From contig NZ_LT629779.1 in assembly GCF_900105535.1 (NCBI RefSeq), positions 3,782,001 to 3,846,000 of the forward strand: a stretch of DNA of 64,000 bases, given 5' to 3'. A model generated the notes under the pieces. That model saw only the letters and a list, made by a program, of their open reading frames with translations, had not been told where the DNA came from and ran no database searches. Origin of the DNA: Pseudarthrobacter equi. GTDB taxonomy: Bacteria > Actinomycetota > Actinomycetes > Actinomycetales > Micrococcaceae. The stretch's first letter is position 1, and every line of letters begins with the position of its first letter. Below, piece after piece: positions 25,730 to 34,230 of the stretch. The translations under genes were made by a program, and so were the position numbers.

Positions 25730-27817
25730 TTACTGCTGCGGGGGATTTTCGGCCGCCAGGGCGAGCCGCAGCCGGGCCAGGAGGTCCGAACGGTTCTCCG
25801 CCCCCAGCCGGCGACGCATCCGGGCAATGTGGTGCTCGGCCGTGCGCGGGGAAATGTAGATGGCCTCGCCGATCTCGCGGTAGGTCTTGCCCTCGAGGAC
25901 CAGCCGTGCCACCTCTTTTTCCCGCTCGCTCAGGCCCGAGCCGTCCGGGTGCATGCCGTTGCCGGCCTCCGCCGTGGCCGCTGCCCGCGGTTCGCCCGTT
26001 CCGGCGCTCCCGTTGCCGGGTGCGTTTGCCTGCGGGTGGAGGTCCCTGGCACAGGACAGCAGACGCACCATGTCCTTGCGTTCCCCAGCGCGCGCGGCCG
26101 CGTGTCCGGCGAGCCGGGCACCCTCCCAGGGCATGCCCATCCGGCCCAGTCCCCGTGCCGCCGCTTCCACATCGGCGGGCTGGAAATTACCGGCAAGGAC
26201 GGAAACCCAGGCTTTGCCGGCGCCGGCCAGCACGGCGGCAAGGTGGCTGTTTTTAGCAGCCCGGGCCAGGGCCGTGGCATGCGGCGCCAGCGCGGCGGGG
26301 TTTTCGCTGAGGAGTGCTGCCTGCACTGCGGCCCAGTGGAACGGCACGGCCCACAGCGGCGGGCTTCCCAGCCGTTCGAGCAACTGGTTTGCCTCCTCGA
26401 AGTAGTGGGCGATCCGCCTCGTCTCCCGGAGCCGGGCAGCGGTGATCACCAGTTCACCCCACGGCAGCAGGCTGTAGAGGTCAACCGAGATGTGCAGCAT
26501 CGCCTCGCGGGCACGTTCCCAGGCCAGCACCAGCTCGGCGATTTCGCCGTTGCGCCTGGCCAGTCCCACTTCCAGGGCGGCGCGCAGGAACTCATCGCGT
26601 GGAACGAGTGGCCAATGGTTTGCCTTGGACGCCTCATTGATGGAGAGCCGTGCGTCCTCGAGTTTGTCCTGCTGCATGGCAGACCACGCCTGGAGCAGGA
26701 AAAGCCTCGGTTTTGCCGCGTTACCGCCCTGGCCAGCAGCGGCGGCTGCCCGGCACACGGTCTCTGCCAGGTAGGGTTCCCCGCTGTGGAGCGCCAGGAG
26801 TGCCGCGAGCGCGGCAGGAGTATCCGGGAGCGGCAGCGCAGAGCCGGCCGCGTTCAGCATGTCTGAGGCGTGGATGAGGATGGGAAGGGCCTGTTGCGGA
26901 TCCTCGGCCAGGGATTCCAGGATTCCCTTGCCCGTTCCGGCCAGCGCAGCCGCCAGCAGCGTGGGCGATTCCGGTGGGGCGTCGGCCCGGAACAGTGCAT
27001 CCGCGCCGGAACGGTTGCCGCAACCCACCATCGCGACGGCGGCGAGCGGCGCCGAGGACCCCAGCCTGGGAGCACCCAGCCAGCTGTAGGCGTCGGCACT
27101 CCGCGCCAGCATTCCCCTGTGCGCCCAGACTGCTGCGGCCACGTCCACCCCACGGCGGACGTCGGGTGGATCTACGCTCACCAGGAGGGTGTCGATGATC
27201 CGGGTGGCTGAGTCCAGGTCGCCGTTGGCGGCAGCCGCCTGGGCACGGCGCGCGGCGGTGCCGGTTTCGTCCGCCCCGGCCAGCAGGGCTTCGTCGTAGA
27301 GGCTGCACGCCAGGGCCGGATCGTGTTCGAGGGCCTTGTCCGCGGTATGTTCCAGTTCCGCGGCCACGCGCTGGTCCGCCAGCCCGCCGCGGGCAAGCTC
27401 CCGGGCGAAGTCGCCCATCGGTTGGCCGTCCGCGGCGTAGAAGGCGACCAGCTCACGCTGAAGTGCATGGACCTTGGACGTGGGCGCTGCCGTCAGCAAG
27501 GCGTTGCGGGCGGGCCCTACGACTGTTCCGTCCGTGAGTAATCCTGCCTGCTCCGCCTGGCCGATCAGCACATCGAGGCTTTCCACCTCGCCGGCGTCGA
27601 TTCTGCGTTCCAGGTCCGCGGGCAGCGGTCCGGGAAGGACGAACCCCACTGACAAGGCAAGGAGCAGTTCCCGGACAGCGGCGTTCTCGCCTTTGAGCTG
27701 CAGGGCCATGGCCTCGGCCGCGTGGGGCGGGGGTTCGCTGTGGTTCATTCCTGAATGGTTGAGCCGGGAGCCCAGGAGTTCTGCAGCATCCTGGGGCCGC
27801 GGCTGGAAGCTGGCCAC
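25730..27817 (-). CDS. LuxR-type regulator, MalT-like but without visible ATPase
   Basis: A 695-aa protein with a C-terminal GerE/LuxR HTH (about 628-686: LSEREKEVARLVLEGKTYRE, then IGEAIYISPRTAEHHIARM). The rest is Ala/Leu-rich helices that look like TPR-type repeats. Its start resembles the winged-helix part that follows the ATPase in MalT/LAL proteins. I see no Walker A or B motif, so it appears to be an ATPase-less relative. It begins at GTG one base after the stop of the Hsp70-like gene, so the two are coupled. It probably regulates the downstream IniB-like/dynamin genes, comparable to IniR in mycobacteria. Confidence 0.75.
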   Translation of the reverse strand: MASFQPRPQDAAELLGSRLNHSGMNHSEPPPHAAEAMALQLKGENAAVRELLLALSVGFVLPGPLPADLERRIDAGEVESLDVLIGQAEQAGLLTDGTVVGPARNALLTAAPTSKVHALQRELVAFYAADGQPMGDFARELARGGLADQRVAAELEHTADKALEHDPALACSLYDEALLAGADETGTAARRAQAAAANGDLDSATRIIDTLLVSVDPPDVRRGVDVAAAVWAHRGMLARSADAYSWLGAPRLGSSAPLAAVAMVGCGNRSGADALFRADAPPESPTLLAAALAGTGKGILESLAEDPQQALPILIHASDMLNAAGSALPLPDTPAALAALLALHSGEPYLAETVCRAAAAAGQGGNAAKPRLFLLQAWSAMQQDKLEDARLSINEASKANHWPLVPRDEFLRAALEVGLARRNGEIAELVLAWERAREAMLHISVDLYSLLPWGELVITAARLRETRRIAHYFEEANQLLERLGSPPLWAVPFHWAAVQAALLSENPAALAPHATALARAAKNSHLAAVLAGAGKAWVSVLAGNFQPADVEAAARGLGRMGMPWEGARLAGHAAARAGERKDMVRLLSCARDLHPQANAPGNGSAGTGEPRAAATAEAGNGMHPDGSGLSEREKEVARLVLEGKTYREIGEAIYISPRTAEHHIARMRRRLGAENRSDLLARLRLALAAENPPQQ

Positions 27818-27818
27818 C

Positions 27819-29873
27819 CTAGGCCGCCGGTTCCGTGGTGGGAGCGTCGGAGCCCGCTGCCGGAACCGGCGTGGGGTCCGGAACCGGTGTGGGGTCCGGG
27901 ACCGGTGTGGGGTCCGGCGCGGGAGCGCTGCTGGGCGCCGGTGTTTCAGGCACCGGCGGGTTCGTCGTGGGGTCCGGAACCGGCGGGTTGGTGGTCGGAT
28001 CCGGAACCGGCAGGTTAGTCGTGGGATCCGGAACCGGCAGGTTGGTGGTCGGGTCAGGCGCGGGCACCACGGTGGCGGGGTCGGTGGGAACAGGTGCCGG
28101 CGTACCCGGCGCCGGATCCACCGTCCCCGCTGCGGTGGTGGGCGTCACGGCAGGAACGGACCCGCTTCCGGAGCCGGTACCGCCTCCGGTGGTCCCGGGC
28201 ACGGTGCCTGTTCCCGCAGCCGGAGCCGGTCCGCCCGCTGCGGGAGCAGGTGAGCCGTCCGGAGCCTTGGTAGCCGCTGCGGAGGGTTTGCTGGTTGGCG
28301 AGGCCTCGACGTTCAGCCCGGGACCGGCGTCGGACTTCTTTTTCTGCACGCCGGCGTCGATGCCTGCCAGCGGCTGCGCGTCACCCGCAGTGCCGGCGGC
28401 CGCGGCACCGCCGCCACCGGTCACCGATCCGGTCCCGCCCGCCTGGGCCGGTGGACCGCTGTCGGCGCCGGCCTGGGGAACGAACACCGAGGTGAGGTCA
28501 CTGAGGCCGCCGGGGCTTTGGGCGGCGGTGGCGGACAGCACGGTGAACAGGGCGGCCGCGGCTGCGATGGCGGTGAGCCGCACCGTCGGCTTCGGCGCGT
28601 GCGCCCCGCCGTGGCTGTGGCCCGGGCCGTGGCCCAGCGCTGCAAAGTTGCCGGCCGCCGTCGTACCCTTCCGGGACCAGCTGGCCAGCCGCGGGGGAAC
28701 GTGTCCGCCGGTGTCCAGCGGCTCGTCGCCGGACGCCGGTGCCGGCAGCTGCGGGGCCTCTGAAACAGGAGCCGCGTTACGCTCGGCGGGCGCGCGGGAA
28801 AGCACGGCCGATACCGCTGCGCCGAGGCAGATGGACGACTTAGGATCAGCGTCCACGGCGATAGGGCGGTCCAGCTGTTCGGAGATCAGCTCCGCCACGA
28901 GGGGTATCCGTGATGACCCGCCGATCAGCAGGACGGCAGTGAGGTCCGCCGGAGCCAGCTTGAGCTGCGCGAGCGATTCCTCCAGCGCATCCACTGTTTC
29001 CCGGACGGGTTCCTCGATCAGGGCTTCGAACTCGGACCGTACCAGCCGGACCTGTTGCTGGTAGCCCGGCAGCAGCACCGGGATGGTGGCCTCGCTGTCC
29101 GATGACAGTGCTTCCTTGGCCTCCACGCATTCGCGCCGCAGCCTGGACAGGGCGGCCAGGACGTCCGGGTCCGCGGGGTCCAGGTCCGCCAGTGCTCCCC
29201 CGGTGTGTTCGGCGACGTAGCGGAACACGGCGGCGTCGAAGTCTGCGCCGCCGAGGTCGTCAATGCCCTCCGGACGCCCCACCGCTTCAAACCGGTCATC
29301 GCCAGCCTTCGTCAGCACGGCGGTATCGAACGTGCCGCCGCCGAGGTCATAGACGGCTATGGTGCTGCCTTCCTCAACCCGCACCTGCGACGCGTAGTGC
29401 AGTGCCGCGGCTTCCGGTTCGGTCAGGAGCGTCACGTCAGGCAGGCCCTTGGCCGCCAGCGCTTCCCGGACCGCGGAGGTGCGGTGGCTGCCCCACGCTG
29501 CGGGGTGGGTGAGGATGATGTCCGACGGCGCTGCCCCCTCGCGCTCGGCCGCCCGGTCCGCCACCCAGCGGGCTACGGTGGCGAAGACTTCTTCGGGGCG
29601 GATGGCCAGGGTGCCCAGGGAAAGGGGCACGGCATCGCCGATGCGGCGCTTGAACTCCCGCACAACGCGTTCCGGGGTGGCGAGTCCGCGGCGTTCCGCA
29701 GCCTCCCCCACCAGGACGGGACCCTGCGCAGGGTAGTAGACCACAGAGGGCACTGCGGTGCCCCGAAGGCCCAGCGGCAGGCACTCCGGAACGGGCGGAA
29801 CTCCCTGGTTGAAACGGACAACCGCGGCTGCGGTGAAACTGGTCCCGACGTCTACGGCGAGAACGTAGGTCAT
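27819..29873 (-). CDS. Membrane-anchored Hsp70-like ATPase, no peptide-binding domain
   Basis: A 684-aa protein. Residues 1-360 form a complete actin-like Hsp70 ATPase: phosphate-1 loop DVGTSFTAAAV (8-18), phosphate-2 loop VYDLGGGTFDTAV (174-186), and adenosine motif LLIGGSSRIPLVAELI (315-330). The canonical DnaK substrate-binding domain is absent. A linker, one transmembrane helix (about 431-452) and a Pro/Thr/Ala-rich outer segment replace it, ending in PVPDPTT repeats. The ATPase would be cytoplasmic with the tail outside. I chose the ATG before TYVLAVDVG, with GAGG upstream. It heads the LuxR/IniB/dynamin unit. Confidence 0.82.
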   Translation of the reverse strand: MTYVLAVDVGTSFTAAAVVRFNQGVPPVPECLPLGLRGTAVPSVVYYPAQGPVLVGEAAERRGLATPERVVREFKRRIGDAVPLSLGTLAIRPEEVFATVARWVADRAAEREGAAPSDIILTHPAAWGSHRTSAVREALAAKGLPDVTLLTEPEAAALHYASQVRVEEGSTIAVYDLGGGTFDTAVLTKAGDDRFEAVGRPEGIDDLGGADFDAAVFRYVAEHTGGALADLDPADPDVLAALSRLRRECVEAKEALSSDSEATIPVLLPGYQQQVRLVRSEFEALIEEPVRETVDALEESLAQLKLAPADLTAVLLIGGSSRIPLVAELISEQLDRPIAVDADPKSSICLGAAVSAVLSRAPAERNAAPVSEAPQLPAPASGDEPLDTGGHVPPRLASWSRKGTTAAGNFAALGHGPGHSHGGAHAPKPTVRLTAIAAAAALFTVLSATAAQSPGGLSDLTSVFVPQAGADSGPPAQAGGTGSVTGGGGAAAAGTAGDAQPLAGIDAGVQKKKSDAGPGLNVEASPTSKPSAAATKAPDGSPAPAAGGPAPAAGTGTVPGTTGGGTGSGSGSVPAVTPTTAAGTVDPAPGTPAPVPTDPATVVPAPDPTTNLPVPDPTTNLPVPDPTTNPPVPDPTTNPPVPETPAPSSAPAPDPTPVPDPTPVPDPTPVPAAGSDAPTTEPAA
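27855..28062 (-). repeat. Coding proline-rich PVPDPTT(N) repeats
   Basis: Near-identical 27-nt units encode PVPDPTTNL/P, then 18-nt units encode PVPDPT, in the extracellular tail of the Hsp70-like protein. Such tails often span the cell wall. Confidence 0.8.
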
Positions 29874-29941
29874 TGCTACCTCGGACAACTGGTGTTTCGC
29901 CAGCAAGCTTCATCACAGGCGAACGTCACCAACGTAGCATC

Positions 29942-29971
29942 ACCAACAGGACCCGGAACAGCCCTGTTGGT
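29942..29971. promoter_or_regulatory. Hairpin between ccsB and the Hsp70-like gene
   Basis: A perfect 9-bp inverted repeat ACCAACAGG/CCTGTTGGT with a 12-nt loop, plus a nearby second TCACCAAC copy (29929-29936 and 29940-29947). It may terminate ccsB transcription or serve as an operator for the Hsp70-LuxR operon. Confidence 0.4.
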
Positions 29972-29996
29972 ACATCGAATGGTTATTTGCCGGGTG

Positions 29997-31079
29997 TCAG
30001 AGGCCCGAGTAGGAGTGCAGGCCGTTGAAGAACTGGTTCACGATGGTGAAGTTGAAGACCACGCACAGGTAGCCAACGATCGACAGCCAGGCCGCTCGGG
30101 TTCCGGTCCAGCCCCTGGTGGCGCGGGCGTGCAGGTAGCCGGCGTAGACCACCCAGATAACGAAGGTCCAGACTTCCTTGGTGTCCCAGCCCCAGAACCG
30201 TCCCCATGCCTTCTCGGCCCAGATGGCGCCGAACATGAGCGTGAAGGTCCAGCCGATGAAGGCGATGGCGTTGATCCGGTAGGACAGGTTTTCCAGGCTC
30301 AGGGCTGAGGGGACCAGGCGCATGAAGCCCAGCTTGTCCTCGCCGCCGGCGGCCACGGTCTTCTGCCGGTGCGACTGGACCAGCTGCAGCGCGGACATGG
30401 CGAAGGTGAGGGTGAACAGGGCCGAGGACATCACGGCGATGGAGACGTGGATGATCAGCCAGTAGCTCTGCAGTGCGGGGACCAGGTGGCCCACCGGGGT
30501 CCAGTACGCCACGGACGCGGCCACCAGCATGATGATGGCCAGGCCCACCACGAAGGTGCCCAGGAAGCGGAGGTCGCGGCGGATCAGGACCAGCAGGAAC
30601 ACGGCAATGGCCACGAAAGCGCCCGTGGTGAGGAACTCGTACATGTTGCCCCACGGCACGCGGCCGGCTCCGAGTGCCCGGGTGACTACGCCGGCGCCGT
30701 GGATCAGGGCGCCCAGGACGGTGAGGGCCACCGCAACGCGGGCGGGGGCGCGCCGCGCGGCGGAGTATTTCATGTCGGCGCCGGCGGTGATGATGCCGCC
30801 GCCCGCCGGGGTGCCTGATGCCGTGGACGACGACGGACGCTCGGCCCGGCCGGCCGGGCCGCCGACGCTGGACTCGGCACGGTTGCCCGCACCCACTGCG
30901 GCGGGAACCTTGGCCGGTTCAACGGCCTGTGCGGCCTTGAGGTCGATGGCCTGGAGGGCCCGGCTGCTCTTGGCCAGGTCCCAGGCGAAGGCAATGAAGG
31001 CTACGGTGTACGTGCCCGCCGCCAGCAGCATGAAGAGCTCGCTGTACTGGCCCATGGTTTCGTTGATTCCAAACGGCAT
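29997..31079 (-). CDS. ccsB: Cytochrome c biogenesis protein CcsB (heme handling)
   Basis: A 360-aa membrane protein of the System II heme-delivery complex. The tryptophan-rich heme motif WGRFWGWDTKEVW is at residues 292-304, and the conserved WGNMYEF is at 143-149. About eight spans are predicted. A ~60-residue Ala/Gly/Pro low-complexity stretch (about 45-105) sits between the first two spans, an insertion not needed by the core. The start overlaps the ResB stop (TAATG), with AAGGACC as ribosome site. With ResB it ligates heme to apocytochromes outside the membrane. Confidence 0.92.
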   Translation of the reverse strand: MPFGINETMGQYSELFMLLAAGTYTVAFIAFAWDLAKSSRALQAIDLKAAQAVEPAKVPAAVGAGNRAESSVGGPAGRAERPSSSTASGTPAGGGIITAGADMKYSAARRAPARVAVALTVLGALIHGAGVVTRALGAGRVPWGNMYEFLTTGAFVAIAVFLLVLIRRDLRFLGTFVVGLAIIMLVAASVAYWTPVGHLVPALQSYWLIIHVSIAVMSSALFTLTFAMSALQLVQSHRQKTVAAGGEDKLGFMRLVPSALSLENLSYRINAIAFIGWTFTLMFGAIWAEKAWGRFWGWDTKEVWTFVIWVVYAGYLHARATRGWTGTRAAWLSIVGYLCVVFNFTIVNQFFNGLHSYSGL

Positions 31080-32845
31080 TACTGGTCCTTTTCGGGCCCT
31101 GCGGGGCTTGCTGGGGTGGGGGTGCCTGCGCCATTATCGCCGAGGCTGCTGGGAGTTTGCTGGGACTGCGTGGAATCGTCCTGCCGGTCGCCGTCCTGCT
31201 GCGGATCGGCCGCGAGGCCCCATTCCTGGGCCAGCAGGGTGCGGATGGCGGCAGCTTCCCCGGCCAGGCGGTGGTCTTCGCCGCGGGCCAGGAGGCCGTA
31301 CTCCACCATGGTCCGGCCGTCGTCGTGCGTGCCGGTGCGCACCCAGGCGCGGCGGCGGTTGACGTACAGGGAGAGGATCAGGCCGGCCACGGCCAGGAGC
31401 GCGAAGATCAGGGCGTACAGCTGGCCGGGGTTGTGGTGGATGTCCACGCCGACGTACCGCTTGACGCCGTCGAAGCTGATGGAGCCCTTGCCGTCCGGCA
31501 GCGTGTAGGTGGAGCCGGGTGACAGGGTGATGCCGCCGGCGTCTAGGTTGCGGGCGTTCAGCGGCGTGAGGTCCTTGACATCGATCTCGAAGACGTTCTG
31601 CGGCGAGCCGGTATCCAGTCCAAGGTCGCCGTAGTAGGAGTTCAGGGACAGCTGCGGGTTGAAGAGATCAGGATCTCCGCTGAAGGACACGCCCTGCTCC
31701 GTGACGAAAGCCGTCGGCAGGAAGAAGCCCTGGAACCCGAGCTGGTCCGGCTTGGCGTCGGGGACCTTGATGACCACCGAGGAGTAGTAGTTGTCACCCT
31801 GCAGCTTGGCCACCACCGGGCCCTGCATGGCCACGTTGCCGTCGCCGTCGCGGATGGTCACCACCGGGGCGTAGCCGTTGCCGGTCAGGTAGATGCTGGT
31901 GCCGCCCAGGGTGATGGGGTCGTTGACCTTCAGCGTCTCCTTCTTGGCGGGCGCGTCAGGGTTTTCCTTGGTGGTAACGGCTGCCGAGAAGTCGATGGGC
32001 TGGCCGAACTTACCCTGCGATTCGCGGTCAAAGGTGATGTCGAACTTGTCCAGCTGCACAGAGTAGGGCTGCAGCTGGCTGGACTGGAAGTTGGTGCCCG
32101 GCGTGAACTGGTCATAGCCCACCAGGGTGTTCACAAAGGTGTCGCCCTCCACCAGGATCCGCTGGCCGCTGTAGCCAAACAGGCCGCCGATGGCCACGGA
32201 CACCAGGACCCCAATCAGGGAGGTGTGGAAAATCAGGTTTCCCACTTCTTTGGAGAGCCCGCGTTCTGCGCCCAAAGACGGCCGCGCGCCGTCGTCGTCC
32301 CTTACCTCAACGCGGTAGCCGCGCTTCCGAAGCAGCCCGGCGGCGCCGTGGATGGCGTCCGACGCCGGGATCCCGGCGTCGGCGGGAATGACCAGCGTGC
32401 CGTACTCGGGGAGGCGGGAGAGCCGCTTGGGCGTCCGGGGCGGCTGGGAGCGCATGGCCTTGTAGTGGGCGATGGCGCGGGGCACTACGCAGCCGATCAG
32501 GGAGATGAACAGCAGCAGGTAGATGGCGGAGAACCATACCGAGGAATAGACATCGAACAGCTGCAGGGCATCCAGCAGTTTGCCGTAGTCCGGGTTGTTA
32601 CTGATGTAGTCCGTAACCTTCGAGGGGTTGGCCGGGCGCTGCGGAAACAGCGATCCCGGAACCGCGGCCACGGCCAGGAGCAGCAGCAGGAACAGCGCTG
32701 TGCGCATGCTGGTCAGCTGGGTCCAGGCGAACCGCAGCATCTCCTTGGGGCCAAGCGCGGGCAGCGCGGCCTCAGCCTTTGCCGCTGACACCTTGTCCGC
32801 ATCCGGGGCGGGGGACTTCTTCTTTACGTTCACACGCTCGCTCAT
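31079..32845 (-). CDS. resB: Cytochrome c biogenesis protein ResB
   Basis: A 588-aa partner of CcsB. An N-terminal cytoplasmic tail is followed by the first span (MRTALFLLLLLAVAAVPGS, then LFPQRP), a second span pair, a large external beta-rich domain and a final span (YALIFALLAVAGLILSLYV) with a charged cytoplasmic tail. I chose the ATG overlapping the CcdA stop (TGATG). The open frame continues upstream through the ccdA gene but has no ResB sequence. It is in a five-gene cytochrome maturation operon. Confidence 0.92.
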   Translation of the reverse strand: MSERVNVKKKSPAPDADKVSAAKAEAALPALGPKEMLRFAWTQLTSMRTALFLLLLLAVAAVPGSLFPQRPANPSKVTDYISNNPDYGKLLDALQLFDVYSSVWFSAIYLLLFISLIGCVVPRAIAHYKAMRSQPPRTPKRLSRLPEYGTLVIPADAGIPASDAIHGAAGLLRKRGYRVEVRDDDGARPSLGAERGLSKEVGNLIFHTSLIGVLVSVAIGGLFGYSGQRILVEGDTFVNTLVGYDQFTPGTNFQSSQLQPYSVQLDKFDITFDRESQGKFGQPIDFSAAVTTKENPDAPAKKETLKVNDPITLGGTSIYLTGNGYAPVVTIRDGDGNVAMQGPVVAKLQGDNYYSSVVIKVPDAKPDQLGFQGFFLPTAFVTEQGVSFSGDPDLFNPQLSLNSYYGDLGLDTGSPQNVFEIDVKDLTPLNARNLDAGGITLSPGSTYTLPDGKGSISFDGVKRYVGVDIHHNPGQLYALIFALLAVAGLILSLYVNRRRAWVRTGTHDDGRTMVEYGLLARGEDHRLAGEAAAIRTLLAQEWGLAADPQQDGDRQDDSTQSQQTPSSLGDNGAGTPTPASPAGPEKDQ

Positions 32846-33600
32846 CAGATCGGCAACTTCACGTCGGTTTGGAACCAGTACTGCAGCTCGGTCACCCAGG
32901 TCCCCCAGACGCCGGTGGCCATCAGCACACCCAGCACCACCAGGATGCCGCCGCCGGTCCGCTGGATGGCGAGCCGGTGCTTGCGGAAAAATGCCATGAC
33001 ACCCATCCCGCGGCGCACAGCGAGCGCGATCAGCAGGAACGGGATGCCCAGGCCAAGGCTGTAGACGAACGCCAGGAAGGCGCCCTTCGCTGCTGACGAG
33101 CCGCCGGAGAGGCTGAGCAGCTGGACAGCGGAGTAGGTAGGCCCGATGCACGGCGCCCACCCCAGGCCGAAGGTCAGGCCCAGCAGCGGCGCACCCCACA
33201 GGCCGGCAGGCGGCTTGGCGTGGATCTTGGCGTCACGCTGCAGCCAGCCCAGGCCACCCATGAACACCACCCCCATGATGATGACCAGCACGCCCAGCAG
33301 CTGGGTGATCCAGGCGTTCTGTGAGCCGGTAATCAGGGTGCCCAGCTGCCCGAAGGCCCCGCCCAGCAGGACGAAGATCACGGAGAAACCCAGTACGAAC
33401 AGCCCGATGCCCGCGAACATCCGGCCCCGCCGCTGCTTCTGCAGGTCAACGCCGCTGAGCCCGGTGACGTAGCCCAGGTAACCCGGGACCAGGGGCAGCA
33501 CGCAGGGAGAGAGGAAGGAGACCAGGCCGGCCAGCAGCGCCACGGGGATGGCGAGCAGGATCGATCCGTTCAGGATGGTTTCGGCGAAGGGGCTGTTCAC
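32845..33600 (-). CDS. ccdA: Cytochrome c biogenesis thiol transporter CcdA
   Basis: A 251-aa membrane protein with six spans and the two redox cysteines, Cys33 in FLSPCVLPLVPGYLGY and Cys151 in GWAPCIGPTYSAV. It carries reducing equivalents across the membrane to the TlpA/ResA protein encoded just upstream, which keeps apocytochrome CXXCH cysteines reduced. It starts at GTG, 15 nt after tlpA, and ends overlapping the resB ATG. Confidence 0.93.
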   Translation of the reverse strand: MNSPFAETILNGSILLAIPVALLAGLVSFLSPCVLPLVPGYLGYVTGLSGVDLQKQRRGRMFAGIGLFVLGFSVIFVLLGGAFGQLGTLITGSQNAWITQLLGVLVIIMGVVFMGGLGWLQRDAKIHAKPPAGLWGAPLLGLTFGLGWAPCIGPTYSAVQLLSLSGGSSAAKGAFLAFVYSLGLGIPFLLIALAVRRGMGVMAFFRKHRLAIQRTGGGILVVLGVLMATGVWGTWVTELQYWFQTDVKLPI

Positions 33601-33615
33601 GGGACCGCGCCGCCG

Positions 33616-34227
33616 CTACTCAGCCACGGCGGCGGTGATCAGGGCGTTCAGGGTGCCCTTCTGGATTTCGCCCAGGACGCGGGAAGCCACGCGCCCCTGC
33701 TTGTCCAGGACCAGGGTGGTGGGTACCGCGCCGGGAGGAACCAACCCGGAGACGGACAGCAGCACGCCGCCGTCCTTGTCGTCGAAGCTGGGGTAGGTGA
33801 GGTTGAACGTCTTGTCGAACGCTTCCGCGGTTGCCTTCTCATCGCGGAGGTTGACGCCGTAGAACTGCACGCCCTGGTCCTTGAACTCCTGGTGGAGCTC
33901 CTCGAGGATGGGGGCTTCCACCCGGCACGGGGCGCAGGCGGCGAACCAGAAGTTCAGGATGGTCACCTTGCCCTGGAAGTCTGCCGGGGTCACCGTGGTG
34001 CCGTTGAAGAGGGTGCCGTTGACCTGGATGGCGTCCTTGCGGTCCGCGGCGGCGAACTCTGTGACGGAGCCGTCGCCGGCAACGTAGTTCTTGTTGTCGC
34101 CGGCCCTGGCCTGCTTCGCCAGGGCGTCTTCCTGGGCGCAGCCCGAAAGGCCCATGGTGAGCGCGGTCAGGACGAAGCCGCCGGCAGCCAGCACGCTGCG
34201 GCGGGAGGTCAGGTTGTTGTGGGTCAC
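33616..34227 (-). CDS. TlpA/ResA-type thioredoxin-like lipoprotein
   Basis: A 203-aa exported thioredoxin-fold protein. The signal has twin arginines (TSRRSVLAAGG) and a lipobox LSGC with Cys30 as the lipid site. The redox pair Cys98/Cys101 lies in WFAACAPCRVEAP, and the cis-proline is in GAVPTTLVL. It most likely reduces apocytochrome c thiols using electrons from CcdA (ResA role). It starts at GTG 3 nt after the phosphatase gene. Confidence 0.88.
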   Translation of the reverse strand: MTHNNLTSRRSVLAAGGFVLTALTMGLSGCAQEDALAKQARAGDNKNYVAGDGSVTEFAAADRKDAIQVNGTLFNGTTVTPADFQGKVTILNFWFAACAPCRVEAPILEELHQEFKDQGVQFYGVNLRDEKATAEAFDKTFNLTYPSFDDKDGGVLLSVSGLVPPGAVPTTLVLDKQGRVASRVLGEIQKGTLNALITAAVAE

Positions 34228-34230
34228 TGC

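Noticed and set aside
32846..33199. Longer ResB start reading into ccdA
   Set aside because: The extra residues are the ccdA gene in another frame, and TGATG overlap gives a natural start.
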